From positions 3,569,501-3,633,500 of the forward strand of contig NZ_CP069354.1 in assembly GCF_016864375.1 (NCBI RefSeq): a stretch of 64,000 bases of DNA, read 5' to 3'. The stretch is from Microvirga sp. VF16. GTDB taxonomy: Bacteria; Pseudomonadota; Alphaproteobacteria; Rhizobiales; Beijerinckiaceae. The notes below the pieces were generated by a model. It was not told the DNA's origin, did no database searches, and saw only the letters and a list, made by a program, of their open reading frames with translations. Both the position numbers and the translations under genes were made by a program. Shown piece after piece: positions 50,516-59,791 of this stretch; positions within the stretch are counted from its first letter, which is position 1; each line of letters begins with the position of its first letter.

Positions 50516-53500
50516 ATGCACCTCCTTCCGGTCACAGCGATTTTCCTCGACGAAGGCTCGGAGGCCACAGACCTCCAGCAGCCGCCGGGGGATATCGTCG
50601 TCCTCTCCTTCGCGGACAGTGACCTCGGCGCACTGGCGACGGCACATCGTTTGACGGCAGGCGGAGCATCGCTGCGCCTCGCCTCGCTGCGCCGCCTGCG
50701 CCATCCCCTCTCCGTCGATCTCTACATCGAGAGGACCGCCACCAAGGCGCGCTTCGTCCTCGTGCGCTGTCTCGGCGGGCTCGATTACTGGCGCTACGGC
50801 ATCGAGCACCTCTCGCAGGCGTGCCGATCTCATGGCGTGAGGCTCGCGGTGCTGCCGGGCGACGACCGACCCGATCCGCGCCTGTCGGCTTACTCCACGG
50901 TTTCACAGATGCTCTGCGACGAGCTGGAGGCCTATTTCCAGGCCGGCGGCCTCGACAACATGCGCCGCCTGCTCGCGCGGGTCGGGGTAGAGATCGGGGA
51001 AACGGATCAGGCCATCGAGCCGCCGCGCGCGGCTCCGCGCGCTTTCGCGTGGCTGCCTGCTTTTCCGACCCATCACTCGGACCTCATCCTGAGGAGCCGC
51101 GTCAGCGGCGTCTCGAAGGAGGATCGAATGCGGGCTGGAAGCTCCTTCGAGACGCAGACTTCGTCTGCTCCTCAGGATGAGGTCCGAGGCGCTTTTCCCT
51201 CCCCCTTGTGGGGGGGAGAGGCCGGTAGCATCCTCGAACCCGAAGCCGCTCTTACCCGCCTCTCCGGCAACTGCCCCCTCGCTCACCTCATCGTCTACCG
51301 TTCCGCCGTTCTCTCCGGCGACACGCAGGCCATCGAAGCGTTGGCAGCGGCTCTCACGGAGCGCGGCATCGACTCGCTTGTGCTCGCCGTCTCGAGCCTG
51401 AAGGATCCGGAGGCCGTCGCGGTCGTGCGGCGGGCCACCCAAGCGCGCCATCCCGACATCATCGTGACCACGACCGCCTTCTCGTCGCGCGACGATGAAG
51501 CTTTCGTGCTCGACGAAGCCGATTGCCCGATCCTGCAGGCGACCCCCGTCGGCAGCGCGAAGGAAGCCTGGGCAGCCTCGCCGCGCGGCCTCTCCGCCGC
51601 CGATCTCGCCATGCAGATCGCCCTGCCTGAATTCGACGGCCGCATCGCAGCCGGTCCTGTCTCGTTCAAGGCCGAAGAGCCTGCCGACGCAACGCTCGCC
51701 TTCTCGCGCCGCGTGCAGGCTCCGGATGTTGCTGGCATCGCCGCCGTTGCCGATATGGCCGCTGCGTGGGTGCGCCTCGCCCAAACGCCGCGTCACGAGC
51801 GGCGGCTCGCGCTGGTTCTCTCCGATTACCCCGCGCGCGGCGGACGCGCCGGCTTTGCGGTCGGCCTCGACACGCCGGCCAGCACCTGCGCAATCCTCGA
51901 CGCGCTCACAGAAGCCGGTTACGCGGCCGCGCGGGATTTCACGGCCGATGAACTGATGCCGCGTCTTACCGAGAGCGAAGCTTCGTTCGCCGTTCCGCTG
52001 GCGGATTACCGCGCGTGGCTCGACGCGCTGCCGGCCGAGCAGCGTGCCGTCATCGACGAGCGCTGGGGCCAGCCTGAGGACGATCCTGCATTCGCCGACG
52101 ATGCCTTCCGCTTCCGCGCGATCCGTGCCGGAAATATTTTCGTTGCCCTGCAGCCCGATCGCGGTCACGGCCTCGACCGCAAGGGCTTCTATCACGACCC
52201 AGAATGCCCGCCGAGCCACAGTTATCTCGCCTTCTATTGCGGCCTGCGCGCGCTGGAGAACATTCACGCGCTCGTGCATCTCGGCACCCATGGCACCACC
52301 GAGTGGCTGCCCGGCAAGGCGGTGGCGCTGTCCACCACCTGCTGGCCGCGTCTCGCCATTGGCGCGGTGCCGGTGATCTATCCCTTCATCGTCGACGATC
52401 CGGGCGAGGCCGCTCCCGCCAAGCGCCGCATCGGCGCCGTCACCATCGGCCACCTCACGCCGCAGACGGCGGAAGCGGGTCTCGATGGCGAGGCGGCCGC
52501 CTTACGCGAACTGGTCGAGGAATTCTCATCTGCGCAGGTGCTCCATCCCGGCCGCGCCGAACTCGTTGCGAAAGAGATTCTGGAGCGTGCCAGGACAAGT
52601 GGACTTGCGGCCGCTTGCGGTGTCGATGATGGCATGCCGATGGACGAGGCGTTGACGCGCCTCGATGCGCATCTCTGCGATCTCGGCGAGGTGACGATCC
52701 GTGGCGGGCTCCACATCTTCGGCAGCGCTCCTAACGGTTTCGAGGCCTGCGCCACCGGTGAGCGCGAAGGGTTGCTGAAGGCGCTGGACGGCCGCTTCGT
52801 CGTCCCTGGCCCCTCCGGCTCCCCCTCGCGCGGCCAAACCAATGTGCTGCCCACCGGCCGCAATCTCGCGACCCTCGATCCGCGTTCGATCCCCACCCGC
52901 GCCGCCACGGAACTTGGGCAGCGCGCAGCAGCCGAAGTGGTGCGTCGGCACCTGCAAGAGGAAGGCGACTGGCCGCGTCGGATCGTGATGGATCTCTGGG
53001 CCTCACCGACCCTGCGCTCCGGCGGCGAGGACATCGCCCACGCGCTCGCCCTCATGGGCGCACGCCCGACCTGGGGCCATGCCTCCACCCGCGTCACCGG
53101 CTTCGAGATCGTGCCGCAGCCGCTGCTCGACCGACCGCGCGCCGATGTGACGGTTCGTGTCTCCGGTGCCTTCCGAGATACCTTCCCGGATCAGATCGCC
53201 CTGCTCGACCAGGCGGCCCGCGCCGTTGCCGCACTCAATGAAGACGACGAGTGGAACGAGCTTGCCGCCGCGCGCCGGCGCGGCGAAAAGCTGTCGCGCG
53301 TTTTCGGCTCAGCGCCGGGCACCTACGGCGCCGGCGTATCGGCCCAGGCACTCGATGGCGAATGGACGACGAAAGGCGATCTCGGCCGGACCTATCTCGA
53401 AGGCACCTCCCATGCCTTCGGCGCCGCAGGTGAGGCCTCTACCGACGAGAGCTTCCCGCAACGCGTCGAGCAGGCAGAAGCGTTCGTCCATGTGAGCGAC

Positions 53501-53992
53501 GTGGCCGAGCGCGATATCCTCGACGGCGATTCCGCCGCCGACGGCATCGGCGGCTTTGCGGCGGCGGCCCGGGCGCTTGGCGCCTCGCCTGCCGTCTATA
53601 GTCTCGACACGAGCCGTCCGCAACAGCCCAAAGCCCGCACGCTCGCCGAGGATGTGGACCGTCTGGTGCGCGGACGCCTGACCAATCCGCACTGGATCGA
53701 GGGGCAGCTCCGCCATGGCTGGCGCGGCGGGGCGGAGATTGCGCAAGGGATCGATGCTCTCTTCGCCTTTGCCGCGACCACGGATGCGGTTCCCTCGACG
53801 ACCTTCGATCTCGTTTTCACCGCCCTGGTCGCCGACGAGCCAACCTGGAAGCGGATCGAGGACGCCAATCCTCCTGCCGCGCAGGCCATTCGCGATCGCC
53901 TGGCCGATGCCCGCAGTCGCGGCCTGTGGGAAAGCCGCCTCAATTCCGTTGCAGCCTTTTTCGACGATGAGCGAAAGGAGGCGGCCGAATGA
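50516..53992 (+). CDS. cobN: Cobaltochelatase subunit CobN
   Basis: A 1158-residue large chelatase subunit that inserts cobalt into hydrogenobyrinic acid a,c-diamide with CobS and CobT (not in the window). Conserved blocks: HLGTHGTTEWLPGKAVALS, PVIYPFIVDDPGEAAPAKRRIGAVTIGHLTPQ, GLHIFGSAPNG, and LIPTR-type GRNLATLDPRSIPTRAA. Residues 188-224 are an in-frame insertion encoded by a 111-base palindromic repeat (51077-51187), followed by another GC palindrome. The stop overlaps cobG by four bases. Confidence 0.95.
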   Translation: MHLLPVTAIFLDEGSEATDLQQPPGDIVVLSFADSDLGALATAHRLTAGGASLRLASLRRLRHPLSVDLYIERTATKARFVLVRCLGGLDYWRYGIEHLSQACRSHGVRLAVLPGDDRPDPRLSAYSTVSQMLCDELEAYFQAGGLDNMRRLLARVGVEIGETDQAIEPPRAAPRAFAWLPAFPTHHSDLILRSRVSGVSKEDRMRAGSSFETQTSSAPQDEVRGAFPSPLWGGEAGSILEPEAALTRLSGNCPLAHLIVYRSAVLSGDTQAIEALAAALTERGIDSLVLAVSSLKDPEAVAVVRRATQARHPDIIVTTTAFSSRDDEAFVLDEADCPILQATPVGSAKEAWAASPRGLSAADLAMQIALPEFDGRIAAGPVSFKAEEPADATLAFSRRVQAPDVAGIAAVADMAAAWVRLAQTPRHERRLALVLSDYPARGGRAGFAVGLDTPASTCAILDALTEAGYAAARDFTADELMPRLTESEASFAVPLADYRAWLDALPAEQRAVIDERWGQPEDDPAFADDAFRFRAIRAGNIFVALQPDRGHGLDRKGFYHDPECPPSHSYLAFYCGLRALENIHALVHLGTHGTTEWLPGKAVALSTTCWPRLAIGAVPVIYPFIVDDPGEAAPAKRRIGAVTIGHLTPQTAEAGLDGEAAALRELVEEFSSAQVLHPGRAELVAKEILERARTSGLAAACGVDDGMPMDEALTRLDAHLCDLGEVTIRGGLHIFGSAPNGFEACATGEREGLLKALDGRFVVPGPSGSPSRGQTNVLPTGRNLATLDPRSIPTRAATELGQRAAAEVVRRHLQEEGDWPRRIVMDLWASPTLRSGGEDIAHALALMGARPTWGHASTRVTGFEIVPQPLLDRPRADVTVRVSGAFRDTFPDQIALLDQAARAVAALNEDDEWNELAAARRRGEKLSRVFGSAPGTYGAGVSAQALDGEWTTKGDLGRTYLEGTSHAFGAAGEASTDESFPQRVEQAEAFVHVSDVAERDILDGDSAADGIGGFAAAARALGASPAVYSLDTSRPQQPKARTLAEDVDRLVRGRLTNPHWIEGQLRHGWRGGAEIAQGIDALFAFAATTDAVPSTTFDLVFTALVADEPTWKRIEDANPPAAQAIRDRLADARSRGLWESRLNSVAAFFDDERKEAAE
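51077..51187 (+). repeat. Palindromic repeat inserted in frame within cobN
   Basis: Perfect 21-base inverted repeats at 51077-51097 and 51167-51187, and a nested 13-base pair (CGTCTCGAAGGAG at 51109-51121, complement at 51142-51154). Total 111 bases, exactly 37 codons, no stop. A second palindrome, CTCCCCC...GGGGGAG, follows at 51199-51218. These look like intergenic palindromic repeats of alphaproteobacteria that have invaded a reading frame. Confidence 0.85.
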
Positions 53993-55284
53993 GCGCGCGG
54001 ACTGTCAGCGAACGGCGCCGCGGATGGTGCCCCGGCGTCCGCCGCCCGATGGAAACTGGCGACGGCCTGCTCGTGCGTCTGCATCCCTTCGGCGGCAGGC
54101 TCAGTGCCGATCAGGCACGTCTCATCGCGGGGGCTGCACGCGAGCACGGCAACGGCCATCTCGACATCACCGCCCGCGGCAACCTGCAGATCCGCGGCGT
54201 GAGCGACGAGACCTATCCCGCGCTGCTCTCTCTCCTCGAACGCGAAGGCCTCGCCGAACCGCAGGGTGATGTCCCGAACCGCCTCACCGCCGTGTCCCCG
54301 CTGGCGGGTCTTGATCCGCTCGACCGCTTCGATGCGTTCGCTCTGGCACAAGCCATCGAAGTCGGAGCCAGCCACCTGGACGGCCTGCCCGCTAAATTCT
54401 TCGTCGCGGTCGACGGTGGCGGTTCCATGCCCCTCGATGCCATCGGCGCCGATCTTCAGCTGGTTGCGGGCGGGGATGGCACGGTTGCTTTCGGCGTTCC
54501 ATCGTCCGAGGACCTGAATGTGATCGGTGCGGCAGCCCTCTGTCACGCCCCCGAGGCCGCCTGCACTATCCTATCGAACTTCGCGGATATGAGGCGCACC
54601 GGACGCACCGATGCGCGGCGTCTTCGCGATCTCCAGCCGCATCTCGTTCAGGAATTGACGGCATTGGCTGGTCTTGAACGGGCAGCCGCTATCCCTCAGC
54701 GCCCAGCGCCCCTGCGCGCGGGTGTCATCCCGATCGAGGGCGGATATGCTGTTCTTCTCGCGCTGCCTTTCGGCCGCTGTAATACCGAACAGCTGCTGCA
54801 TGTGACGGCCTGGAGCGAGCGCTTCGGCACGTCCGAGATCCGCCTCTCATTCACGCGCGGCCTCCTCGTACCAGCAGTGTCGGATCTGGATGTGCTGGTG
54901 CTTCTAAACGAAGCCACCCGCGCCGGCTTCATCACCGAGGCGAACGATCCCCGCCTGTCGCTGATCGCCTGCCCCGGCAAGCCGGATTGCGCCAGCGCTC
55001 TGACATCCGCTCCCGCGGATGCTGTGCGGCTCGCCGAAGCCTGGGGCGATCTCCTGCCCCAAGGCGCTGCTGTTCACGTCTCAGGCTGCCCGAAAGGCTG
55101 CGCCCATCCAGGCAGGGCCGACCTGACACTGGTCGGACGGGACGATGGCCGCTATGACGTCGTGCCCCATGGCTCCCCCCGCGATGTTTCCTCGCTTCAT
55201 CTGTCCGTTGATGAGATCATGACCCGTTTATTGCCGAAGACGCCTGCCGGTCTGCACCGCACCTTCCCGGAGTGCAAGCGATGA
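53989..55284 (+). CDS. cobG: Precorrin-3B synthase
   Basis: A 431-residue nitrite/sulfite-reductase-like Fe-S protein. N-terminal ferredoxin-like repeat with RRRGWCPGVRRPMETGDGLLVRL and LDITARGNLQIRG; cluster ligands in CPGKPDC near 328 and SGCPKGCAHPG near 366. It is the oxygen-dependent ring-contraction enzyme and so marks the aerobic pathway. The start overlaps the cobN stop (ATGA). Confidence 0.93.
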   Translation: MSARTVSERRRGWCPGVRRPMETGDGLLVRLHPFGGRLSADQARLIAGAAREHGNGHLDITARGNLQIRGVSDETYPALLSLLEREGLAEPQGDVPNRLTAVSPLAGLDPLDRFDAFALAQAIEVGASHLDGLPAKFFVAVDGGGSMPLDAIGADLQLVAGGDGTVAFGVPSSEDLNVIGAAALCHAPEAACTILSNFADMRRTGRTDARRLRDLQPHLVQELTALAGLERAAAIPQRPAPLRAGVIPIEGGYAVLLALPFGRCNTEQLLHVTAWSERFGTSEIRLSFTRGLLVPAVSDLDVLVLLNEATRAGFITEANDPRLSLIACPGKPDCASALTSAPADAVRLAEAWGDLLPQGAAVHVSGCPKGCAHPGRADLTLVGRDDGRYDVVPHGSPRDVSSLHLSVDEIMTRLLPKTPAGLHRTFPECKR

Positions 55285-55913
55285 CCGGCTCCCGCGACTA
55301 CATCCGCGAGGGCGCGGAGATCTATCGCCGCTCCTTCGCGATTATCCGTGCCGAGGCCGATCTCTCGCGCTTTTCAGGCACGGCGGAACGCGTCGTCGTG
55401 CGCATGATCCATGCCTGCGGCATGACCGATCTGCCGAAGGATGTCGATCTCTCGCCAGACTTCGCAGAGGTGGCGGAAGCGGCCTTGCAGCGCGGCGCGC
55501 CGATCCTGTGCGATGCCAAGATGGTCGCGAACGGCATCACCCGCGCGCGGCTGCCGGCGACCAACGACGTGGTCTGCACCCTCGACGATCCGCGCGTCCC
55601 GGGGCTTGCGGCAGACCTCGGCAACACGCGCTCGGCCGCCGCCATGGAATTGTGGCGCGAGCGGCTGGAGGGTGCGCTGGTGGTGTTCGGCAACGCGCCC
55701 ACTGCTCTCTTCCGACTTCTCGAAATGCTCGATTCTGGCGCACCGAGGCCTGCCGCGATCATCGGCATTCCGGTCGGCTTCATCGGCGCGACGGAATCCA
55801 AGGAGGCGCTCGCCCGTGACGGACGCGTGCCGTATCTCGTCGTCCACGGACGGCGCGGCGGCAGCGCCATGGCGGCAGCGGCGGTCAACGCCCTCGCGAA
55901 CCCGGTCGAGTGA
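55281..55913 (+). CDS. cobH: Precorrin-8X methylmutase
   Basis: A 210-residue enzyme from ATG 55281, overlapping the cobG stop. RMIHACGMTDLP contains the catalytic His (44), and ILCDAKMVANGITRARLPATNDVVC and GNAPTALFRLLEML are conserved family blocks. It forms hydrogenobyrinic acid. Confidence 0.95.
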   Translation: MTGSRDYIREGAEIYRRSFAIIRAEADLSRFSGTAERVVVRMIHACGMTDLPKDVDLSPDFAEVAEAALQRGAPILCDAKMVANGITRARLPATNDVVCTLDDPRVPGLAADLGNTRSAAAMELWRERLEGALVVFGNAPTALFRLLEMLDSGAPRPAAIIGIPVGFIGATESKEALARDGRVPYLVVHGRRGGSAMAAAAVNALANPVE

Positions 55914-55917
55914 ACCT

Positions 55918-56661
55918 ATGACGATGCAGGATCCCATCCGCCTCTTCGGCTTAGGGCTCGGCCCCGGCAATCCCGATTACATGACGGTGCGCGCCCGCAA
56001 GGTGCTGGAAAGCGCCGACCGCCTCGTCCATTTCTGCAAGCGCGGGCGGCGCGGCAACGCGCGCACGATCGCGGATGCCGTCGTCGGCCAGAACCCGGAG
56101 CGTGAGATCGCTCTTGCCTATCCCGTGACGACGGAGATCCCGGCCGATCATCCGGATTATGCGGCAGCTCTCAATCCCTTCTACGAGGAAGCGGCAGCGC
56201 GGCTTCTCGCCGAGGTCGAGAAAGGGCGCACCATCGCTGTCCTCTGCGAGGGCGATCCGTTCTTCTACGGCTCCTTCATGCATCTCTGGTGGCGCCTGAA
56301 AGATCGCATTCCCATCGAAGTGGTACCCGCCGTCACAGCCATGTCGGGCGCCTGGACCCGCGCCGGCGCGCCGATCACCTGGGGCGACGACGTGCTCACA
56401 ATCGTGCCCGCAACCCTGCCCGAGGCGGAGCTGACACGCCGCCTCTCAGGCACCGATGCCGCCGTGGTGATGAAACTCGGAAGCCATCTGCCGAAGGTTC
56501 GTGCGGCACTCAAATCCACCGGGCTTTTCGAGCGCGCCATCTATGTGGAGCGCGCCACCATGGCAGAGGAGAAGATCGTTCCGCTGCCCGATCTGCCGAG
56601 CGATGTCGAGGCGCCATATTTCTCACTCATCATCGTGCCGGGCCAAGGGAGGCGTGTATGA
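55918..56661 (+). CDS. cobI: Precorrin-2 C20-methyltransferase
   Basis: A 247-residue tetrapyrrole methylase starting ATG 55918 (ATG 55924 is possible). GLGLGPGNPDYMTVRARKVL is the N-terminal SAM loop; LCEGDPFFYGSFMHLWWRL and VVPAVTAMSGAWTRAGAPI are the CobI-type second and third blocks. It is placed directly after cobH with a four-base gap. Confidence 0.95.
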   Translation: MTMQDPIRLFGLGLGPGNPDYMTVRARKVLESADRLVHFCKRGRRGNARTIADAVVGQNPEREIALAYPVTTEIPADHPDYAAALNPFYEEAAARLLAEVEKGRTIAVLCEGDPFFYGSFMHLWWRLKDRIPIEVVPAVTAMSGAWTRAGAPITWGDDVLTIVPATLPEAELTRRLSGTDAAVVMKLGSHLPKVRAALKSTGLFERAIYVERATMAEEKIVPLPDLPSDVEAPYFSLIIVPGQGRRV

Positions 56662-57422
56662 TGAGCGTCCTCACTGTCGTCGGCCTCGGCCCGGGCGATC
56701 CACGCTATCTGACGCCCGCCGCATCCGAGGCACTCGCTTCCGCCACCGACATCGTCGGCTACGGTCCCTATGTGGATCGCGTACCGGACAGGCCGGGCCT
56801 GCGGCGGCACGCCTCCGACAACCGCGTCGAGCTTGATCGCGCCCGCTTCGCACTCGATCTTGCGGCGAAGGGAGCCCGCGTCGCCGTGGTCTCCGGCGGG
56901 GATCCCGGTGTCTTTGCGATGGCCGCGGCGGTGTTCGAAGCGGTGGAGAATGGCGATCCGGCGTGGCGCAACCTCGACATCCGCGTCGAGCCCGGCATCA
57001 CGGCGATGCTCGCCGCCGCAGCTCGCATCGGTGCACCACTCGGCGGCGATTTCTGCGCCATGTCGCTCTCGGACAACCTCAAGCCCTGGGAGGTCGTCGA
57101 GGCACGTCTGAGAGCAGCCGTCATGGCGGACTTCGTGGTAGCGCTCTACAACCCGATCTCCTCCGCCCGCCCCTGGCAGCTCGGTGCGGCCTTCGAGATC
57201 GTCGCGGAGACGCGCGGCCCGGACACGCCGATCATCCTGGCCCGCGCCGTGGGCCGGCCCGACGAACGGATCCGGATTTTACCTTTGTCCGAAGTGGAAG
57301 CATCCATGGCCGACATGTCGACCGTCATCATCATCGGCGCGACTACGACACGGCTGATCGAGCGGATCGGAGGCGAAGCGCCTTACGTCTATACGCCGCG
57401 CTTTTATGGAGAGCGACCGTGA
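56658..57422 (+). CDS. cobJ: Precorrin-3B C17-methyltransferase
   Basis: A 254-residue methylase. VVGLGPGDPRYLTPAASEAL, then VSGGDPGVFAMAAAVFEA and RVEPGITAMLAAAARIGAPLGGDFCAMSLSDNLKPW, all typical of CobJ/CbiH. The start overlaps the cobI stop by four bases (ATGATGA). It runs 19 bases past the 3' end of cobK on the other strand, a convergent overlap. Confidence 0.95.
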   Translation: MMSVLTVVGLGPGDPRYLTPAASEALASATDIVGYGPYVDRVPDRPGLRRHASDNRVELDRARFALDLAAKGARVAVVSGGDPGVFAMAAAVFEAVENGDPAWRNLDIRVEPGITAMLAAAARIGAPLGGDFCAMSLSDNLKPWEVVEARLRAAVMADFVVALYNPISSARPWQLGAAFEIVAETRGPDTPIILARAVGRPDERIRILPLSEVEASMADMSTVIIIGATTTRLIERIGGEAPYVYTPRFYGERP

Positions 57423-58156
57423 AGACGCTCCAGCCAATCGAGCGCGGCCTCGGCGCTGGCGACTTCTTCGACACCGGGCGGCTTGTCCGGTCGCGCCACG
57501 ACGATGACCGGCAGGCCGAGAGACCGCGCCGCCGCGATCTTTGGATAGGTCGCCGCCCCGCCGGAATTCTTCGTCACCACCACGTCGATGCGCTCGCGTT
57601 CCATAAGCGCGCGCTCGGCCGCCTCGTCGAAGGGCGCGCGATCCTGGATGGTCATGACGTTCGGCACCGGCAGCACATCGCCGATGGGCTCGATGCTGCG
57701 CACGAGGTAAGTATGATGCGGCGCAGCCGCGAAGGCTGCGAGTTCGAGGCGTCCCACGGTGAGGAACACGCGACGAGGCGTATCTCCGAGAGCCCGAGCG
57801 GCTGCCTCCATCGACGTCACATTCGTCCAGCGGTCGCCGTCCCGACGCGTCCAGGCCGGACGGCGCAGAGCGAGCAGCGGCACCCGAGTCTGTGCGCAGG
57901 CCTCGGCCGCGTTTTGGGACATCACGGCGGCGAAGGGATGGGTCGCGTCGATCACGGCCTCGATCCCCTCTTCGCGCAGAAAACCCGCGAGCCCCGCCAC
58001 GCCGCCGAAGCCGCCGATGCGGGTCGGAATCGGCGCCCGTCGCGGATCGCTGGTGCGACCGGCCATGGACAGGAGCGGGCTGAAATCGGGCCGTCCGGCC
58101 AGACGCGCCGCGAGTGCGGAGGCCTCCGTCGTGCCGCCCAGAATGAGGATGCGCAT
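57404..58156 (-). CDS. cobK: Precorrin-6A reductase
   Basis: A 250-residue NADPH enzyme from ATG 58156; the frame runs on to 58300 but only this start gives the family N-terminus MRILILGGTTEASALAARL. VIDATHPFAAVMSQNAAEACA and VVVTKNSGGAATYPKIAAARSLGLPVIVVARP are the conserved blocks. It is the only gene of the cobH-cobB run on the minus strand and is convergent with cobJ. Confidence 0.93.
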   Translation of the reverse strand: MRILILGGTTEASALAARLAGRPDFSPLLSMAGRTSDPRRAPIPTRIGGFGGVAGLAGFLREEGIEAVIDATHPFAAVMSQNAAEACAQTRVPLLALRRPAWTRRDGDRWTNVTSMEAAARALGDTPRRVFLTVGRLELAAFAAAPHHTYLVRSIEPIGDVLPVPNVMTIQDRAPFDEAAERALMERERIDVVVTKNSGGAATYPKIAAARSLGLPVIVVARPDKPPGVEEVASAEAALDWLERLHGRSP

Positions 58157-58193
58157 GGCCTCCTTTTCCCCGAATTCTGAGCAGGAGTCGAGC

Positions 58194-59408
58194 ATGGCGC
58201 CCAATGGACCCTGGCTCACTATCATCGGCATCGGCGAGGATGGCCGCGCGGGGCTCTCTCTTACGGCACTCGCCGCGCTGGATCGCGCGAAATTCGTCAT
58301 CGGTGGAGCCCGCCATCTCGACTTGGCGGCTCCTCTCTCAGCAGAGACGCAGACTTGGCCAAGCCCCTTTGCGGAGGGCTATCCGTGGATCGTCGCCCGT
58401 CGCGGCCGGCCGACCTGCGTTCTGGCGACCGGCGATCCGTTCCATTACGGTGTCGGGGCGGAGCTTGCACGCCTCGTCCCGCTGGAAGAAATCACCTGCC
58501 TCCCGCAATCTTCCGCCTTCAGCCTTGCCGCGGCGCGCCTGGGTTGGTCGCTGCCGGATTGCGACTGTGTGAGCCTGCACGGCCGGGCGCTGGAGCGGGT
58601 CGTTCCCCATCTGCAGCCGGGCGCCCGCATCCTCGCGCTGTCCTGGGACGGCTCGACACCGGGTAAGCTCGCAAAGCTGCTGAGGACGCGCGGCTTCGGA
58701 GCCTCGACAATCACCGTCTGCGAAGCCATGGGCGGTCCACGCGAGCGCATCCGTCGCGCGGTCGCTGCCGACTTCGCCATCGCCGAGATCGATCCGCTCA
58801 ATACAATTGCTATCGAAGTCGTCGCCGCGAGCGATGCCAAGGTGGTCACTCTCGCGCCGGGCCTGCCCGATTCCTTTTTCGAGAATGACGGTCAGCTCAC
58901 GAAGGCGGAGATCCGTGCGCTGACGCTGTCAGCGCTTGCCCCGAGGGCCGGTGAGCTGTTGTGGGATATCGGCGCGGGCGCGGGCTCCATCGGCATCGAA
59001 TGGTGCCTGCGCCATCCGCGCAACCGCTGCATCGGGATCGAGGAACGTGTTGAGCGTGCCGCGCGCGCGCGCCGCAATGCGCTTGAACTCGGCGCAACGG
59101 CGTTGGACATCCGCATTGGACGCGCACCTGGGGCGCTCAACGATCTGCCCGCACCGGATGCCATCTTCATCGGCGGTGGAGCCTCGGAGCCCGGCGTCTT
59201 CGACACCGCCTGGGCCGTGCTGAAATCAGGCGGGCGTCTCGTCATCAACGGCGTCACGCTGGAAACCGAGACGTTGCTCGGCTCGCTTTACGCGCAGCAT
59301 GGAGGAACGATGCGGCGCCTGACGGTCTCGCGCCTCGAACCCGTCGGCGGCATGCATGGCTGGCGGGCGGCAATGCCCGTCACGCAATGGGTGGTGACGA
59401 AGCCATGA
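58194..59408 (+). CDS. cobL: Precorrin-6Y C5,15-methyltransferase (decarboxylating)
   Basis: A 404-residue fusion of a CbiE-type methylase (IIGIGEDGRAGLSLTALAALDRAKFVIGGARH at the N-terminus; LATGDPFHYGVGAEL) and a CbiT-type methylase/decarboxylase (LLWDIGAGAGSIGIEW near residue 258). Starts at ATG 58194, 37 bases from the divergent cobK start. Full-length CobL of the aerobic pathway. Confidence 0.95.
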   Translation: MAPNGPWLTIIGIGEDGRAGLSLTALAALDRAKFVIGGARHLDLAAPLSAETQTWPSPFAEGYPWIVARRGRPTCVLATGDPFHYGVGAELARLVPLEEITCLPQSSAFSLAAARLGWSLPDCDCVSLHGRALERVVPHLQPGARILALSWDGSTPGKLAKLLRTRGFGASTITVCEAMGGPRERIRRAVAADFAIAEIDPLNTIAIEVVAASDAKVVTLAPGLPDSFFENDGQLTKAEIRALTLSALAPRAGELLWDIGAGAGSIGIEWCLRHPRNRCIGIEERVERAARARRNALELGATALDIRIGRAPGALNDLPAPDAIFIGGGASEPGVFDTAWAVLKSGGRLVINGVTLETETLLGSLYAQHGGTMRRLTVSRLEPVGGMHGWRAAMPVTQWVVTKP

Positions 59409-59791
59409 TCGTCGCAGGTATCGGATTCAGGCGCAGCGTCACTGCCGAGGAAATCGTTACTCTCGTGGAACAGGCATTGGAGCGTGCGGCGCTTGCACGC
59501 GATGCTTTAGCCAAACTCGCGACAATCGAAGCCCTCGCCGACCAGCCAGCTTTTACCGAGGCGGCCCGCAGGCTTGCGATTTCTGCGATTGCGGTGGAAG
59601 AGAGCGAGTTGTCTGCAGCGGCGCCTCGCATACGCACGCACTCCGCCCGTTCCATCGCGGCGCATGGCGTCGGCTCCGTCGCGGAAGCGGCGGCACTCAC
59701 CGCGGCCGGCCCCCGCGCCCACCTCATTCTGGAGCGCATCGCGTCTGCCTCCGCCACCTGCGCCCTCGCGCGCCTGGAGATCGCTCCATGA
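59405..59791 (+). CDS. cobE: Cobalamin biosynthesis protein CobE (CbiG C-terminal type)
   Basis: A 128-residue protein: MIVAGIGFRRSVTAEEIVTLVEQALERA, LAKLATIEALADQPAFTEAARRLAISAIAVEE, then a GVGSVAEAAALTAAG block, the CobE/CbiG C-terminal fold. Overlaps cobL (ATGA) and cobM, so coupled to both. Its chemical role is unproven, though it is needed in some bacteria. Confidence 0.9.
   Translation: MIVAGIGFRRSVTAEEIVTLVEQALERAALARDALAKLATIEALADQPAFTEAARRLAISAIAVEESELSAAAPRIRTHSARSIAAHGVGSVAEAAALTAAGPRAHLILERIASASATCALARLEIAP

Noticed and set aside
50903..52453. 516-residue minus-strand open frame inside cobN
   Set aside because: Fully antisense to a strongly conserved gene; the composition (Arg/Gly/Asp-rich, no motif) is that of a GC-rich shadow frame.
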